From positions 165,583 to 229,582 of the forward strand of contig WTPW01000622.1 in NCBI GenBank assembly GCA_009809945.1: a stretch of 64,000 nt of DNA. The letters are read 5' to 3'. The notes below the pieces were generated by a model that did no database searches, was not told where the DNA came from, and saw only the letters and a program-made list of their open reading frames with translations. Origin of the DNA: Gigaspora margarita. Lineage: Eukaryota > Glomeromycota > Glomeromycetes > Diversisporales > Gigasporaceae. Made by a program: the position numbers and the translations under genes. Positions within the stretch are counted from its first letter, which is position 1; each line of letters opens with the position of its first letter. Positions 35,475 to 48,267 of the stretch are shown one piece after another.

Positions 35475-36178
35475 TGTTACACTAGAAAATGCCATTATGA
35501 TGATATATAAAAATAATTATCATCAATATTCATTTAATGTCGATTATATGAAATTTCTGATCTTTTATACACGATCATGCATATGATTGGGATGGACATC
35601 CAGAATCCCAAAAATATAACTGTTTTCATAATATTTTCTTTTAATTCATATTCTTTTTATAGTATTTCTTTATATTTCTTTCTATTTCATTGTAGAATAG
35701 AGTAGATAGTCCTTAGAATAGAATAAATTTGTTATTAGTAGCATAGATTATAACCTACAATTCATGTATATAAACCCTCTATTTTTGCTTTGATAGCAAA
35801 GTGAATTTGGTTTTCCCTTGAATACATTTAGTAGAATTGAATTCTTTCTTGTATTTCTTAATACTCACTGAATAATAAAGTCCTTATACATGTCCTTATA
35901 TATGCTATAAACTATACTTTATTTCTTTCTTAGTATTTTGTATTTGGTTAAGAGAATTGTGTCTCTTATTGTTAGTTAAGTATAGTAAAGTAACCAACCT
36001 TTTATGTCTTCATATATAATTGTGTTGCTGCCTCTTTCACCAAAGCCTTGTTAAATCCTCTCTGTTAAGTCATACACTGACATTATTATTAACCTGCCAT
36101 ATCACTATAGATATAGTCATTATACTATAATCTATTTGTCTTTTGAATTCTTTTGAGAGGTGAATTCCAAGTGTGACA
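35475..36178 (+). repeat. Gypsy right LTR
   Basis: 704 bp, TGTTACACTAG...GTGTGACA. It retains the empty site GATTATAACCTAC for the MITE present in the other LTR. Scattered substitutions between the two LTRs show the insertion is not recent. Confidence 0.92.
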
Positions 36179-38202
36179 GTACCAGAAACAGAGCGATATT
36201 AAAAATTTCACGAAGTGTAAGGTTATATGGCAAATTAAATGGTATGTATCTGCAAAATCTTGTATATAATTGGATTATGTATAAGGCAAAGCAAAGGTGT
36301 GAATGCATATAAAAAACATCAAATGTTGTATCTTCGCATCTGTTGTAACACTTGTTTCATATTTGTGTATTACATCAAGATCTTATCCTAACTTTAATTG
36401 TATAAATATTATTAATTACTTGCAAATAATAATTTATAAATTATTGCAGTTGTTAAAATTCTGTGAATATTGCAATTAAAAAATCACTTAATTAATAGAT
36501 TATTGATCTCTTAAACTACTTCAATACCATGATATAAAATTTCATGTCAGGAGTAGCTTTAAGAAATCAGAGATCACCAACCTTTTGATTGATTTCTTTT
36601 GAGAAGCTTGTCAATGAAGTGACAAAGCAATCATTATTGTGAGATCAGATGACTTTATTGGACCAAATGTTCAATCTGTCATTTTAGTCTTTATAAGATT
36701 TTTATTTAATGTTATGCTATTAATTTGATAGCATCATGTTGATTGTATATATTTTCTTGCCTATACTATTTAAATTAATTTCTGAATCAAGTTACTATAC
36801 CAGGAACAGAGTGATATTGAAAATTTCATATTGTGTATGGTATAGATGCTTGATGAAATTATTTTTGAATTGACGAATAGTTTTGTCATTTTGCGATTGT
36901 GCCAAAATTTTTATATAAACATCAAGAAATTTTTATATAAACTTAGACAGCATGCTCCTTAGAATAATAACCAATTCAAAATTAATTTTGTCACTAATAA
37001 TTATAGATCAAAATAATTTTATCAAAAGTTTTGTTATTTCATTAGGTTTAATTTCATCTACTAATAAAATCAATTTCGTCAAGTATCACTAGTATATGGT
37101 TATACAGTAAATTAAATAATGTTTGTATGCAAAATCTTGCATTTTATTGGTTATATGCATATGGCGAAGCAAAGGTGTGAATGCATATTGAAACTCTACA
37201 TGTTATATCTTCACATTCTATGTAACACTTGGTCCTGTATCTTGTGTCATATGAGATTGCTTTTAATATATAATACCTGATTCAGTAATTTATTTTTTCA
37301 TGGTTATCACTTAATTGCTGAACTTGATTGCCATTGTACCATTCTGTATATAGAATTGTATCCTGATTCTGGAGATCAGATTTCTATTTCTGTAAGATTG
37401 ATTTTGATCTACATTGCTATTACCTATAACACAGTAGAGCAACGCTCATATATATTTTGATTTTCTCCAAATTCGCATATACTCATTATTATCTAATATC
37501 TTATAACAACCAATAGTAAAAATGTGCTTTTTAAACATAAATATTGGTGGCCCAATACAAATTTGCTATTTATTCGCTCAATATTTGGCATTTTTTATTT
37601 TTTTTTATAAGATTTTTTACTTGGTTGATTATATGATAATCTCTAATTATCAAAGATGAAAAAGAAAGGATTTGTTAATCATTAACACAACTCTTTTAAA
37701 ATCATAAAATGTAAAATTTTCAATTTTACTTATGTTATTTGATTATCTAATATATATCACTATTTTGAGCAAACAAATAGCCAAAAAAGTTAATCAGATA
37801 TTTCATGAATTTGAAAGTATTTGTATAATAGTCTTAAGTTCAAGAACAAGTGCAAGAACAAGAACAATAGCTCCGCAATAGATAAAAAAATTATTTTAAT
37901 AAAAAACAGTGAATATATTAGCAAATACTAAGAAAAATTTATATTCCATAAAGATTTAAATTATTATTTCTAGATTTTTCCATTTTTTATAAATTTTTTT
38001 TGTCTTCCAGATTATACCAGAAATATAGTACAAAGTATGAAAGTGTATAGTTTACAGGCAACTATCTGTGTGCAAAATCTTGGATCTTATTGGGTAGCTT
38101 ACTTAAATCAATTATTGGAAGTGCATTATCACATATATAAACATGTATATTGGACAGATTTTATCTTTATGGATTTCTTTTTGGCTGTACAAGCAAATTT
38201 TA
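36179..38202. other. Non-coding region with a diverged duplication
   Basis: A block of about 140 bp near 36232-36370 is repeated near 37102-37255: AAATTAAAT, GCAAAATCTTG, GCAAAGCAAAGGTGTGAATG against GCGAAGCAAAGGTGTGAATG, then TGTAACACTTG. The phrase ACCAGGAACAGAGTGATATT also occurs before each part (36183, 36796). A 78-codon reading at 38037-38273 has no domain. No supportable gene. Confidence 0.6.
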
Positions 38203-38404
38203 CAAGAGGGTCACCAAAATTTCTGGTCAGATGCGTCAGATATAGGTCAGAGTTTAGCCCTAGTTGTTATTAGTTTCTATAGCAAAATTATCAGCTAGAC
38301 ATTTTTTAATTAATGAATGTATATGCAAAAATACTGTTCCTAATGGATCGTTAGTGCTGTTCCTAATAGGGTGAAAAAAAATTTTTTTACATCCCCTTTC
38401 CTGA

Positions 38405-39413
38405 TGGACTGTTAAGCTGCAAAAAAAATTGTTTACAATGTTTGATCGAAGGTAACTTGACATCCACTTGACTAAATTTGATCAATATTTTTTATTTTAA
38501 TTGTAGAAAGCAGTATAAATAAAATAAAAAAAAGTTGATTGAATTGGATTAGAAGGGTGTCAATATATCTTCAATCAAAGTTTTTGTAAAATTCTAAAAT
38601 GTTTATCAAATATAAGCTGCAGAAAAAAATTGTTTACAATGTTTGATCGAAGGTAACTTGACACCAACCTGACCAAATTCGTCCAACTTTTTTTTGTTTT
38701 AATTGTAGAATGCAGTAGAATTAAAATAAAAAAAAGTTGATCGAATTTGGTCAGATAGGTGTCAAGATATCTTTGATCAAAGTTTTGTAAAATTCTAAAA
38801 CGTCTATCAAATATAAGCTGCGGCAAAAAACTATTTACAATCTTTGATNGAAGATATCTTGANACCCACCNNACCAAATTNNNNNNGNTTTTTTTATTTT
38901 AATTNTANAAAGCAGTAGAAATAAAATAAAAAAAGTTGATCGAATTTGATTAGAAGAGATCAGGATATCTTCGATCAAACTTTGTAAAATTCTAAAATGT
39001 TTATCAAATATTAACTGCAAAAAAAACTGGTTATAATCTTTGATCAAATGTAACTTGACACTATCCTGACCAAATTCGATCAACTTTTTTATATTTTAAT
39101 TTTATGATTTCTACAATTAAAACAAAAAAAAAGTTGATTGAATTTGGTCAGGATGGTGTCAAGTTACCTTCGATCAAAGATTGTAACCAATTTTTTCCGC
39201 AGCTTATATTTGATAAATGTTTTAGAATTTTACAAAGTTTGATTGAAGATATCTTGATACTCTTCTAATCAAATTCGATCAACTTTATTTCTACTGCTTT
39301 CTACAATTAAAATAAAAAAAAGTTGATCAAATTTGGTTAGGTGGGTGTCAAGATATCTTCGATCAAAGATTGTAAATAGTTTTTTGCTACAGCTTATATT
39401 TGATAGACATTTT
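38405..39413. repeat. Palindromic satellite units, left part (continues at 47075-47460)
   Basis: Unit start phrase AAGCTGCA...TGTTTACAATSTTTGATC recurs near 38410, 38608, 38815 and 39013 (period about 200 bp). The inverted form appears near 39175, 39375, 47225 and 47428, so four units face four units. Each unit is itself roughly palindromic: TTGATCGAAGGTAACTTGAC, GACCAAATTCGATCAAC, then the mirror. Several N bases at 38870-38910 mark unresolved sequence. Confidence 0.88.
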
Positions 39414-41915
39414 AGAATTTTACAAAAATTCCTTTCCAAATACTTTCTTTACAACATCCAAAAAAACTACTATCCTATTTATTTTCATAAACACCTCATC
39501 ATCCAAATCAAAACCTCTTAAAGATTTTACTTTTGAAGATTCAGACAATGACAATATATCTCCAACTACAAATACTATATTAGACAAACCTAACAATCCT
39601 TCTCCTTCCAGTTTACTCAATCTTTATGATCCTACTACATGTTATAACAAATTCTTATTCTACTACAAACTTCAACTTCTACCCTCACCTTAAACAATTG
39701 CTTCCTTTACACAATTTATCAAATCAAACTACTCAACATTCTTTTCTGAACAATATATCAAACTTTCTGTCCAAACAAAAAACAAATACAACTCTGAAGA
39801 AGCACATATATACTTGCCATATGAAACATCTCTTTTACCAAATCACTCTCCACTTCTCTTCAAAAACCTTATCAACTTTCTAAATATTCCTCTTAAATCC
39901 AATTGTCCAACAAATATACCATCTCTACAAACTTGTGAACTCTCTTTAAACCAACTCTCAATCCATCCTACACCAAATCCCTCTCTTACCCTAGAATATG
40001 CTTCAATTCCTATTAAAATTGCCTCTTTAAATATTAATGGTATTATCTAACCAAACAAAAAACTCTCCATTCTAGAAGCTCTTAACAATAACTCTTTTGA
40101 AATTCTAGACCTTTCTGAAACTCATCTTTCAATAAAAGAAGGAAAATTCTTTAATAATCAAATACACAACTATACTAGCTTCTGGAGCTCTTACTCCTCT
40201 CCACACCAAGCAGGTGTAGGTATCTTTATTCATTAAAAAATTGCAAAACATATTGCCCGTACACATAACTACAATGGCCATGTCATTGGCCTTGATCTTC
40301 ACTTCAAAAACCTGGCAATACGTCTCTTACAAATTTATGTTCCTACTTAAGAGAAGAAACAACTCTGTAAAGATATCCAAGAATATATAATTTCTCTTGC
40401 TCAAAATTCCAACTACAAACTTATTATTATAGGAGACTTTAATAGTGTTCCAAACCCAAGACTAGATCGTTCCCCAGCAAAAAAATCCTCAATACCCGAA
40501 TCCCAGCTCATCAAGTTTCTTCATAGCTATCAATGCAAAGATATTTACTGTTTCTTCTTCCCTAATACTCAGAACTTCACATTCCAACAAGCCAATATCC
40601 AGAGCAGAATAGACCAAATTTGGACTAATCTATTGATTACAAATATCGAATACACAGATATCCTCGCAGATACTATACTCGAATCAGACCATAAAATAAT
40701 AACTTTAGAAATCTCAATTATAATCAACAAACCTAAACCTTATAAGCAACAAAAAAAAAAATGCTTTCTCTGGAAAAACTGCTCTAAATTAACTATACAA
40801 GACTATTCCACTCAAACTACATGCAATCTCAAACATATCTCTTCTAAAATTCAATCAATTTCAAACCAAAATCAACTCAATCTTACTTGGAACCAAATAC
40901 GCAAAGCTTTAACTAAAGCAGCTACCAAACACATTCCCTTTAAGAAAATCAAAACAATTAAAGAAATTCAAGACACTTCCTCTCCTAAACAATCATCATT
41001 ATATTATAGATACAAGCAAATCCAATTTCTCAAAAACCATTTTCAATCACCCAACTTCCCAAACCTTCTCAACAAATACCAAACCCAATATCCTAACAGC
41101 TCTCTACAAACCAATCTCCCAAACCTTCTTCAAATCAAAAATGAATTTCAACTTATCAAAACTGCACTAAATTATCAATATCAACAAAACTTATATAACA
41201 AAATTAAACAAAAAATAGAAAACATAGACAAAACCTATACAGACTTCCCCAAACTTTTCTACAAAAAAATACTTGAAAAATATAACAATATCAACATTGA
41301 TCGCCTTCTAATTAACAATACCCTCCCCACAGAGTGAAGTAAAATTTTAGAGCAAATACAAAACCATTTTTCAGAATACCTTTCTGAAAAACCTCTTCAA
41401 CCAATCCCTGCTGACCTAAACCAACTTTATCAACCATATCCAGAACTCTAATCTATCTTCAACAACTTATTCAAAACAATCACAGATCAGGAATGGTCAG
41501 AAACAATCTCTAATCTCCCAAACCAAAAAGCAGCTGGCCCTTCTGAAATATGCTATGAGCATATTAAACATGCTAGCCCTATAGCACAAAGTATTTTCAG
41601 ATCTCTTATTAATAAATGTCTTCAATTGCAAAAAATACTAACAGAATGGAAATCTTCAAACATTTTTCTTATTCCAAAAAAATCCAACTGGGACTTTACA
41701 CTTAACCAAGTTCGACCAATCTCTATTATTGAGCCCTTTAAAAAAGTCTTTACAAAAATCTTTACCAGCTGCCTGGACAAAATAATTTCAAAAACAACCT
41801 TCTTTCTAATTTAAATTTTGCAGCTACTAAAAACTCTTCAATACATATTCCAATTCAAATTTTACATAATACTATCGAACATTACATCTCCCATAACCAA
41901 GAAGCATGGATACTA

Positions 41916-43457
41916 GCTATTAAACATCCTCTCACTATTCCTACACCTCCAACTTTAAATATCTCTGACTGCTTAGTTTCTGATCTTTTTCTATCTAACC
42001 AAACTTCTTTATCATTACAATCAATTGCCCAAAACAATTATAATTATGCATCTTTTATCTTCTATACAGATGGTTCTGTTAAAAATATCTGTACTAACCA
42101 ATGTTCTATAGGTATTGGTTGGGTACAACTTCATAACAATCAAATTGTACATGAGTTTTCAGCCCAACTTAAATATTGGCTATCTTCTTACCACACCGAA
42201 CTAATTTCAATTCTATCTGCTATTGCTACTGTACCACGAAACTCGATTATTCAAATTTTTACTGATTCACAATCAGTTATATCCAAATACACCAAACTTA
42301 TACACCTTAATCCAAACTCTCCAAAAAAATTCAAATTTACTGCATGGCCTATATGGCATACACTCCTTAAAGTTATTAAATCTTTTAATATTCAACTAAC
42401 ATTACACAAAGTTCAGGCTCATTCTGACAACCCTTTTAATAATCGTGCTGATCAACTAGCCAATCAACATATCTTTGCTTCTTTTCTCAACTTCAACTAT
42501 ACCAACTCTCATATTCCTTTTCATACTCTATACTGGGAAAATACCCAAGTTTTACAACCTATACGAAGATTCATTAAAAATATCTGCAAAGCTCATATTA
42601 TGGCTCTATGGTCTTCTCAGCAATGCACAAATGAATGGTCTCACTTTACTCATTATTTTGATTGGAATGCCACTTGCTTATACTTTAATAATAATCAAAA
42701 AGCTTCAAATAATATTACCAACTTCAAACTTAGCAATCTTAAAGCTTTTAAAACCAAATTATTTTTAAATAAACTACCTTCATACTCTCACTTTCACTCA
42801 ATTTATCCTAACCTATTTCCAAATACCAACTGCTTTATATGCAACACCCCTGATTCTCCTAATCACTGGCTTTTTTGTTCTGGTGCAAACAATATTAACC
42901 AGATTATTCTTACTGCTATTACTAATACTATTAACTCCAAAGAGTTAGACCTCTCTTCAAATACTATATCTCAACTTATCCAGACTATTTATAATCACCC
43001 AGCCTTTTATTTATCACCAGATTTACTTTCCCCTTATTATATTCAAACTACACTTAAAGGCTTAATTCCTTCTCATCTTATTCAAGATCTTAGACCTTTC
43101 CACTTACCCTCAAAATTAGCTTCACAAATTATTATAAAAATTCTTCTTCAAGTCTCTGAATTATCCTATGAACAATTATGGAAGCCTTACTGTTCCCAAT
43201 TTGCTTTATGGCAGAAAACCAATAACATTACTTATCCTTCTTCTAATACTACTTCTAATATATTACAATCCAAAAAGCGACCATTTCTACGCTGAACATT
43301 TACATATAGTTGCCTTTGTGGCCAACCTGATCAACTTCATATTAACCCAAATTCATGTTCACCTATTGGTATAGCTCTTAAGAAGATCAGTTCTTGGGCT
43401 GTCCATTGGGTTAAATATAGTATACCTATAAATTTTATTTTAACTCTATCAAACTAG
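41916..43457 (+). pseudogene. LINE-B ORF2 fragment: RNase H and zinc motif
   Basis: RNase H: FYTDGSVKN (Asp), HTELISIL (Glu), IFTDSQSVI (Asp), AHSDNPFNNRADQLA. A long connector and the C-x2-C-x7-H-x3-C motif CFIC...HWLFC (about 42831-42880) follow. Then SYEQLWKPYC near 43170, and the conserved tail YSCLCGQPDQL / SPIGIALKKI. One frame change lies between the RNase H and the zinc part (about 42500-42600), and a TGA at about 43292 precedes the tail. It is better preserved than LINE-1 and helps date it as younger than LINE-A. Confidence 0.88.
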
Positions 43458-43633
43458 NTGAGTCTTGACCACTCTAGTAGGTTTAGGTCGCAGATAAATT
43501 AGTCTGAGCTTCAATTCTTGCATGTAATTTAAATTTTATATTTATATAAAGAAGTATACTCCATGTAGCAACTTTTCTAAATTACTAATAAAGATATAAG
43601 CAAGACCTCACCTTAATACCAAAAAAAAAAAAA
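41916..43633 (+). mobile_element. LINE-B, 5'-truncated, inserted in the RT of LINE-A
   Basis: Flanked by a perfect 16-bp duplication AGAAGCATGGATACTA (41900-41915 and 43634-43649), ending in a poly-A run. Excision in thought rejoins the LINE-A frame as HNQEAWIL-FQDMSKAFD. The 3' UTR matches LINE-1 (TAGGTTTAGGTCGCAGATAA near 43478). The 1.7-kb length and missing RT show classic 5' truncation. Confidence 0.96.
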
Positions 43634-46600
43634 AGAAGCATGGATACTATTTCAAGACATGTCTAAAGCATTTGATAGGATCAATATCAGATGCTTACAA
43701 GATGCTTGTCGAAGAATTGGTATCCCTAATTCTGGCATTAATTTAATAACTGAACTGTATACCTCTCGTGCAGCTAAAGTAATAACAGCTTATGGACTTA
43801 CATCACCAGTTCCTATTATCTCTGGTATTGAACAAGGAGAAACCTATTCTCCTCTTCTCTGGAAGATTTACTATGACCCTATTCTTGCTTTTATTGCTCA
43901 AAAATATAATAATCAATTCCTAAAAATCTCCTCCTCTTCACCACTTGATACAATTTTTAATACACCCCAACTACTATTACTATTCCTCCTTTAGCCTATA
44001 TGGATGACACAGTGTGGCATTGTGAATATCCAAAAACTCTACAAAATATTCTTAATGATGTCTCTATCTTATACAAAATTAATAACATTGAAGTTAACCC
44101 TACCAAATCTGATCTACTCTATATCTTCCCCAAAAACTCAAACAACTAATCACAATCTTTTTTATAACAATCAAACAATTACTCCTCGCAAACCTGAAGA
44201 TATAATTAGATACCTAGGTATCTTCTATGATGGCAAAGGCTCAACCAAACCAACTTTAGATATGATATATAATAAAATAGAAAACTTTCTAATTCTTATT
44301 AGATACAAAAAATTGTTACCTTCGCAAATATCTTCCTTATTCAACCTTATACTTCAACCCTCTTTAGAATATCTTTTACAAATCGTTATTATTCATAAAA
44401 ATACACAAACCAAACTTTCCCAATTACTTTCTATACAAACAAAAAATGCTCTCGCTAGCCAAGAATACTAATAACATCTCACTCACAAATTCACTTGCCT
44501 TTAATTTATCTACTTTTACTAATTTAATCCAAAAAGTCAGTATCTCTAATATCGAACGTATTTTTAATACCTTTCCACTTCACTCAGACATTGTTATTGC
44601 TCAAATCAAATCCTGGCTATTAAAAACTTGGACTCCTAAACTTATTAAAGAAACCCTCATTTTGTATTATCGAAAAACACAAAACTATACTCTCCTTTTC
44701 TATCTTGCACAACTAGCTAAAAATAATATAACTATTTCCTTTATCTCTTCAATTATAATATTTCCACCTTCTCTTCCTGAACATACACANCTAATCTATG
44801 ATATACTCCCTACAACTCCTAATAATCTTACAATTAATAGCCTCAGAAACAACAAAATTATATTCATTGAACAAATTACAACTGCAAATAACAACTCTCT
44901 TCTTTCTTAGAACAATATATATCTTCGAACAAACAAAACAACTAGAGGTCGCCAACCTTCTTGGTTCACTCAACTTACTCAAACACTACAATTTAACTCT
45001 ATCCATATTACATGGCCACATATTAAACTACCCTCAAGAAATAGCTTCATCAATACAACTGATCTAATATCCCCTTCCAACTCACTTCCTTATCGACTAC
45101 TATTCAATAATCGAGATAAAATCATCCTGCAATTAAACAAATCTCAGCAAACTACTCTCTATAAAATTAATCAATCTAGTGAAACTTCTATAGGACAATC
45201 AAACCTTTTAGAAATCACTAATCTCCTACAGAATTTCAAATTTATAAATCTTCCATATAGACAAATCAAGTTTAGTAGACTTCTTTTACAAATAGACTAT
45301 AAAGAAATTCTTGCTATAATTAATATCTTCAACAACTTAGACTTGCTCTTACTTCCCTCCCTCTATCAACCCCAAATTAATATTCTCTTTCGTGAGATAC
45401 ATCTTATATATCATAGTATTAAAACCCCTTACTACCAAAATTAACAATTCAAACATACAACAATATCCTTAATCTAAATACAATTCACCTTAACTTTTTT
45501 ACTAATGCTTTTATTAAAAATCTTCAATCCTCAAATATCAAATCTGGTATAGGCTGAATTTGTGAAAATGACTCTTCTATCTACTTTAATGCAGCAATAA
45601 ATCCTTCTTTCGCTCTGAATTAATTGCACTATCCCTCTTTTACTTGCTATACCAAATAACTCTGTTATTACAATATATATTGATAACTTATCTGCAATCA
45701 AAAACCTAATCAATCCTCCTTCTTCTAAACTTATTCAAAACAAAAACTAGGATATAATCTCAATTATTAACTCTATTAAATCTACAAAAAACATTTCTAT
45801 TACTCCTATCAAAATTGAATCACATTCAACTAGTTCTCTGCATAACCAAGCTGACCTGCTAGCAAAACAAGGCTCTGATAAACCTATAATAGAAATCTTC
45901 TATACATACTTCAAACTACCTACTCACTTTTTATGGAACAATTATATAATAACACACAAAGCTCGTTCCTTTATCAAAAATATTATCAAAATTCAAGAAC
46001 TAACATCTTGGTCATCTCTTAAATTTTTTAACAATTATACCTTAGATATAAACTGGAACCTAACTTTTAAAATACTTAAATCATTAGAATACAACTTCTC
46101 TCTATACTCCTTCTATATCAAAATCCTAACAAACAACCTCCCAACAATGCAAAACCTTAATATCCACTACCCAAATCTATATACAACAAATCAATGTTGT
46201 AAATGCTCTTCAATTAAAGATACTCTCCATATACTCCTATGTTCCAAAAATACTGAAAACATCCAACAATTGCTTACTAATATAATTAATAACACACTTC
46301 AACAATCCCAATTAGTATCGATCTCAGATATTACACTTCTTAATACCCTTTCATTACTATCAACTAACTCCACTAATATACAATACAACTTCCTTATACC
46401 TACCATTCTAGAAATATACTCCAAATCAACATATCATAATACCAAAATTCTTCTAAAAAAACAAACTGAACTCTTTCTCACTAACTTCTCAAATAATCTT
46501 CTAAATTGGTGTTATCATATTATATGGTCTCAACGTAATATTTTTCAACATCAATGAGAAATAGCCCGGAATATTACAAAAAAAACAAAACGTACTAAAA

Positions 46601-47497
46601 TAACTCTACCATCAAGCACTACTTAAGCAAATATATCAAGAACTCATTTACAACCAATAAACCTACACTTTGCTATTGAAAAATGGTACTTACAAGGCTA
46701 CCCTCTAATAACATGCTTTTTATAATGTCATAATTAACACCTTAGGTCCTCTCCAACCTATCCTAACTAGATTTATTTTATTAGTTTAAATTAATAATAG
46801 TATAAAATAGGAAATAGAAGGTGTAATGTCACATTGCGTGCTCTATAGCACACATGTAGTTAGAAATCTTTACCATAGAATTTTTCTATAACCATATCTC
46901 TTTACTTCAACTAGTTTTCAGGTTGGAGGAATTTGTCAGCCTGGTCCAAGAACTTATCTGACCCTTCACCTATCTCTACTTGATAACAAAGAGACTATTA
47001 ATCTTAGAATTAATTTAAGGCTGCTATAACAAAGTTTCTACTATGACATTATATTAAAAAAAAAAAAAAAAAAAAGAATTTTACAAAAATTGATTGAAGA
47101 TATCTTGACACCTACCTGACCAAATTCGATCAACTTTTTTTTATTTTAATTCTACTGCATTCTTCAATTAAAACAAAAAGTTGATCAAATTTGGTCAGGT
47201 TAGTGTCAAGTTACCTTTGATCAAAGATTATAAACAATTTTTATCCGCAGCTTATATTTGATAAATGTTTAGAATTTTACAAAACTTTGATCAAAGATAT
47301 ATTGACACCCTTCAAATCAAATTTGATCAACTTTTTTTATTTTAATTCTACTGCTTTCTACAATTAAAATAAAAAAAGTTAATCAAATTTGGTCAAGTGG
47401 GTGTCAAGTTACCTTTGATCAAACATTATAAACAATTTTTTTGCAGCTTATCAGTCCATCAGGAAAGAGAATATAAAAAAATTTTTTTTTTACCCTA

Positions 47498-47681
47498 CAG
47501 TCTACTTCCACAATAGTCACATCCAAAATAGTCACATTTTTTTGAAACTATATACCAATCATTTGCAGTAATATAAAATTAACTCTCGGTATAATCACAT
47601 GATGTGACTATTATTATGTTTTTCTTGCTATAGTCACATCAAGTTTCTGCCAGACTGTGTGACTATAGCGGGAGTAGACTG
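47498..47681. mobile_element. TA-type MITE in the right end of element Q
   Basis: 184 bp, ends CAGTCTACTTCCACAATAGT / complement of CAGTCTACTCCCGCTATAGT, TA on both sides. Inside, AATAGTCACAT repeats. The left end of Q lacks it (AACAGCACT/CCTAATAGGG region), giving an empty site. Confidence 0.9.
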
Positions 47682-48069
47682 TATCAGGAACAGTACTAAC
47701 AATCTATCAGAAATGGTATTTTTGCAATGCATATGATTTATTAGTAAAATTTTTTATGATCTTGAAGCAAAATTGATCAATTCCGATCAAGCTAACTATG
47801 ATTCTGATGCACTCTAATGTATCCTGACCCAGAATTATGGGGACTCTCTAGTATGAGTTGTTGTCATTTGGCATTTGTTTTGGTTTATTTATAAAATTGG
47901 ATTTCCTTTTTCAGTTTGTATTACTAATGCAAATAAGTAAAATAATTTGTAATTTTTATTATGTGATTTGAATAAATATACTGGATATAAATCTATATAA
48001 TTAAAATACAAATGTTTGCAACAATGTGGCTATGCTATACAATCCAATTCTTGTGATATTCCAAAATTA

Positions 48070-48267
48070 CCTGATGTATGACAAATGTTATGCTAAGGTT
48101 ATTATCATGAGGATCTTCACATGTAACAAAGCCCCAGAGATAGGTTTATAAAATTACTATTTATAGTTAGTTAGGGAATAAAATGAAAATGAAAGATTAA
48201 GAAAACATTTTTGAATGATAAGTGCTTTTTTTTTGCTGCCTGACATTGGTCTAGCTCTTTCATGAAT
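48070..48267. repeat. 200-bp direct repeat, copy 1
   Basis: Repeated at 51022-51229. Shared phrases include TATTATCATGAGGATCTTCA, CATGTAACAAAGCCC and GATAAGTGCTTTTT. Copy 2 has a short extra segment. The repeats flank F-box and Sel1/kinase pseudogenes. No target duplication or LTR-type TG..CA ends were found. Confidence 0.85.

Larger units (their letters stand above)
24153..36178 (+). mobile_element. Ty3/Gypsy LTR retrotransposon with at least seven later insertions
   Basis: LTRs at 24153-25102 and 35475-36178 are flanked by GTAC on both sides (24149-24152 and 36179-36182). Internal order is gag, protease, RT, RNase H and the integrase C-terminus, all on plus. A purine-rich tract (AAAACGGGGAGAAA) precedes the right LTR, and a candidate primer site starting TGGTGGTGACTG follows the left LTR at about 25107. 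Insertions inside it: 24430-24673, 25851-26438, 28936-33724 (containing 28991-30010, 31566-31921 and 31730-31847) and 33772-34325. Stops, frame slips and a missing integrase core make it dead. Confidence 0.93.
39470..46558 (+). pseudogene. LINE-A ORF: N-terminal module, APE endonuclease, RT, RNase H, CCHC
   Basis: N-terminal module LYDPTTCYNKFLFYYKLQLL at about 39623, then SEQYIKLSVQ and EEAHIYLPYE. Endonuclease: ASLNINGI, DLSETHLSI (catalytic Glu), IIIGDFNSVPNPRLDR, ITNIEYTD and ESDHKIITLEI (catalytic SDH). It nicks target DNA. RT N-terminal part: NQKAAGPSEICYEHI, RPISIIEP. LINE-B interrupts at 41915. RT resumes as LFQDMSKAFDRI (first Asp), GIEQGETYSPLLW, YMDDTVW (catalytic YMDD at about 43997) and RYLGIFYDG. 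A decayed RNase H (SELIAL, IYIDN, NQADLLAKQG) and a zinc motif (CCKC...HILLC at about 46195) close it. Frame slips and stops (for example TGA 41335, TGA 45555, both at expected Trp) make it dead. Confidence 0.9.
39431..47074 (+). mobile_element. LINE-A (non-LTR retrotransposon)
   Basis: Flanked by a perfect 17-bp duplication AGAATTTTACAAAAATT (39414-39430 and 47075-47091). It ends in about 20 A residues, preceded by a roughly 450-bp 3' UTR unlike that of LINE-1/LINE-B. Subtracting LINE-B and its duplication leaves about 5.9 kb. The 5' end may be truncated, as no long ORF1 is seen. Confidence 0.95.
38326..47725. mobile_element. Palindromic-satellite element (Q) carrying nested LINEs
   Basis: Ends CAAAAATACTGTTCCTAATG / complement of CAAAAATACCATTTCTGATA. 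A 10-bp target duplication with one mismatch flanks it: AATGTATATG (38316-38325) and AATGCATATG (47726-47735). Duplication length suggests a MULE-like element, but there is no transposase. Subtracting the LINE and a small MITE leaves about 1.55 kb, built of eight inverted and direct units. Confidence 0.82.
38203..47851. mobile_element. TA-type MITE (family W) split by a 9.4-kb insertion
   Basis: Outer ends CAAGAGGGTCACCAAAATTT / complement of CTAGAGAGTCCCCATAATTC, with TA on both sides. Only about 250 bp of W sequence is present: 38203-38325 and 47726-47851. Joined and reversed, these match the uninterrupted copy at 5508-5743 throughout. The join point falls inside AATGGATATG of that copy. 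Confidence 0.88.

Noticed and set aside
38575-39083. Minus-strand readings with repeated LIFDKHFRILQ text
   Set aside because: Translation of the palindromic satellite units of element Q; includes N bases.
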